DNA of 14,839 nucleotides, from NCBI GenBank assembly GCA_028706415.1, contig JAQWBK010000033.1, positions 1 through 14,839 of the forward strand, written 5' to 3'. Source of the stretch: Oscillospiraceae bacterium. GTDB lineage: Bacteria > Bacillota > Clostridia > Oscillospirales > Acutalibacteraceae. Made by a program: the position numbers and the translations under genes. Below, one piece after another: positions 14,729-14,839 of the stretch (its first letter is position 1; the number at the start of each line of letters is the position of its first letter). The notes beneath the pieces are model-generated. The model saw only the letters and a list, made by a program, of their open reading frames with translations, was not told where the DNA came from and made no database searches.

Positions 14729-14756
14729 TTGCATTAATTATGATTTATGATAAAAT
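14729..14756 (+). promoter_or_regulatory. Promoter of the gene at the right edge
   Basis: TTGCAT (14729-14734), 16-nt spacer and TAAAAT (14751-14756), preceded by TG at the extended -10 position (TGATAAAAT). Another TATAAT is at 14756-14761. It lies 64 nt before the likely start at 14820. Confidence 0.5.
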
Positions 14757-14819
14757 ATAATTGGTATATATTAAGGTTGTTGTTCTTAATTTCGGACGTG
14801 GATGAAGGGAAGAATTATA

Positions 14820-14839
14820 TTGAACGAGTTTCTCTCAAC
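14820..14839 (+). CDS. Start of an unidentified gene, cut by the right window edge
   Basis: A TTG at 14820 follows GAAGGGAAG with about 9-nt spacing and opens MNEFLS before the window ends. An in-frame ATG at 14802 would add MKGRII but has a poor ribosome binding site. A promoter lies upstream. Too short to identify. Confidence 0.4.

Noticed and set aside
1..14839. CRISPR array, tRNA, rRNA, riboswitch, IS element or prophage genes
   Set aside because: I saw no regular spaced repeats, cloverleaf or rRNA blocks, known aptamer motifs, or transposase, integrase or phage-like proteins anywhere in the window.

Overview
This window looks like ordinary chromosome from a Gram-positive Firmicute of class Clostridia. 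An Oscillospiraceae/Ruminococcaceae-type genome is my best guess, not a proven placement. The reasons are: strong AGGAGG-type ribosome binding sites, several TTG and GTG starts, a Gram-positive LexA/DinR box, a bifunctional HPr kinase (HprK), a WhiA of the Firmicute/Actinobacterial type, and the clostridial neighbourhood hprK-PHP-murB-rapZ-whiA-dnaE-pfkA. Coding density is high. I see no mobile element gene, CRISPR array, rRNA or tRNA.

Layout: the left 2.5 kb is on the minus strand. It carries the first 359 codons of a Y-family DNA polymerase IV (dinB, cut by the window edge) under a LexA-controlled promoter, and a GT4 glycosyltransferase with its own promoter and terminator. A divergent intergenic region (about 2475-2664) separates these from a long plus-strand run: hprK, a PHP-family phosphoesterase, murB, rapZ, whiA and dnaE. 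pfkA follows from its own promoter, then ispD and ispF, closed by a strong hairpin terminator at 13185-13224. A separate small operon then encodes a DUF3343 (putative Se/S carrier-like) protein overlapping a class-V aminotransferase/cysteine desulfurase. The last bases hold a promoter and the first codons of another gene.

How the genes fit together: HprK senses glycolytic state and modifies HPr; RapZ is a nucleotide-binding regulator; PfkA is the committed glycolytic step. MurB (peptidoglycan precursor) and IspD/IspF (isoprenoid precursors for undecaprenyl carriers and quinones) feed envelope synthesis, and DnaE replicates DNA. WhiA is a DNA-binding protein linked to division. The run therefore couples carbon status, cell wall, replication and isoprenoid supply, as is common in Firmicutes.

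Most interesting points: (1) a 30-nt hairpin-forming repeat present twice (1172-1201 and 6251-6280, 28/30 identical), each time in an intergenic gap and in the same orientation relative to transcription; (2) yvcK, which usually lies between rapZ and whiA, is missing, and one of these repeats sits in that gap; (3) the overlapping DUF3343/cysteine desulfurase pair, a possible sulfur or selenium delivery module. I did not find convincing evidence for a wholly new system; the repeat family is the best candidate for undescribed biology.
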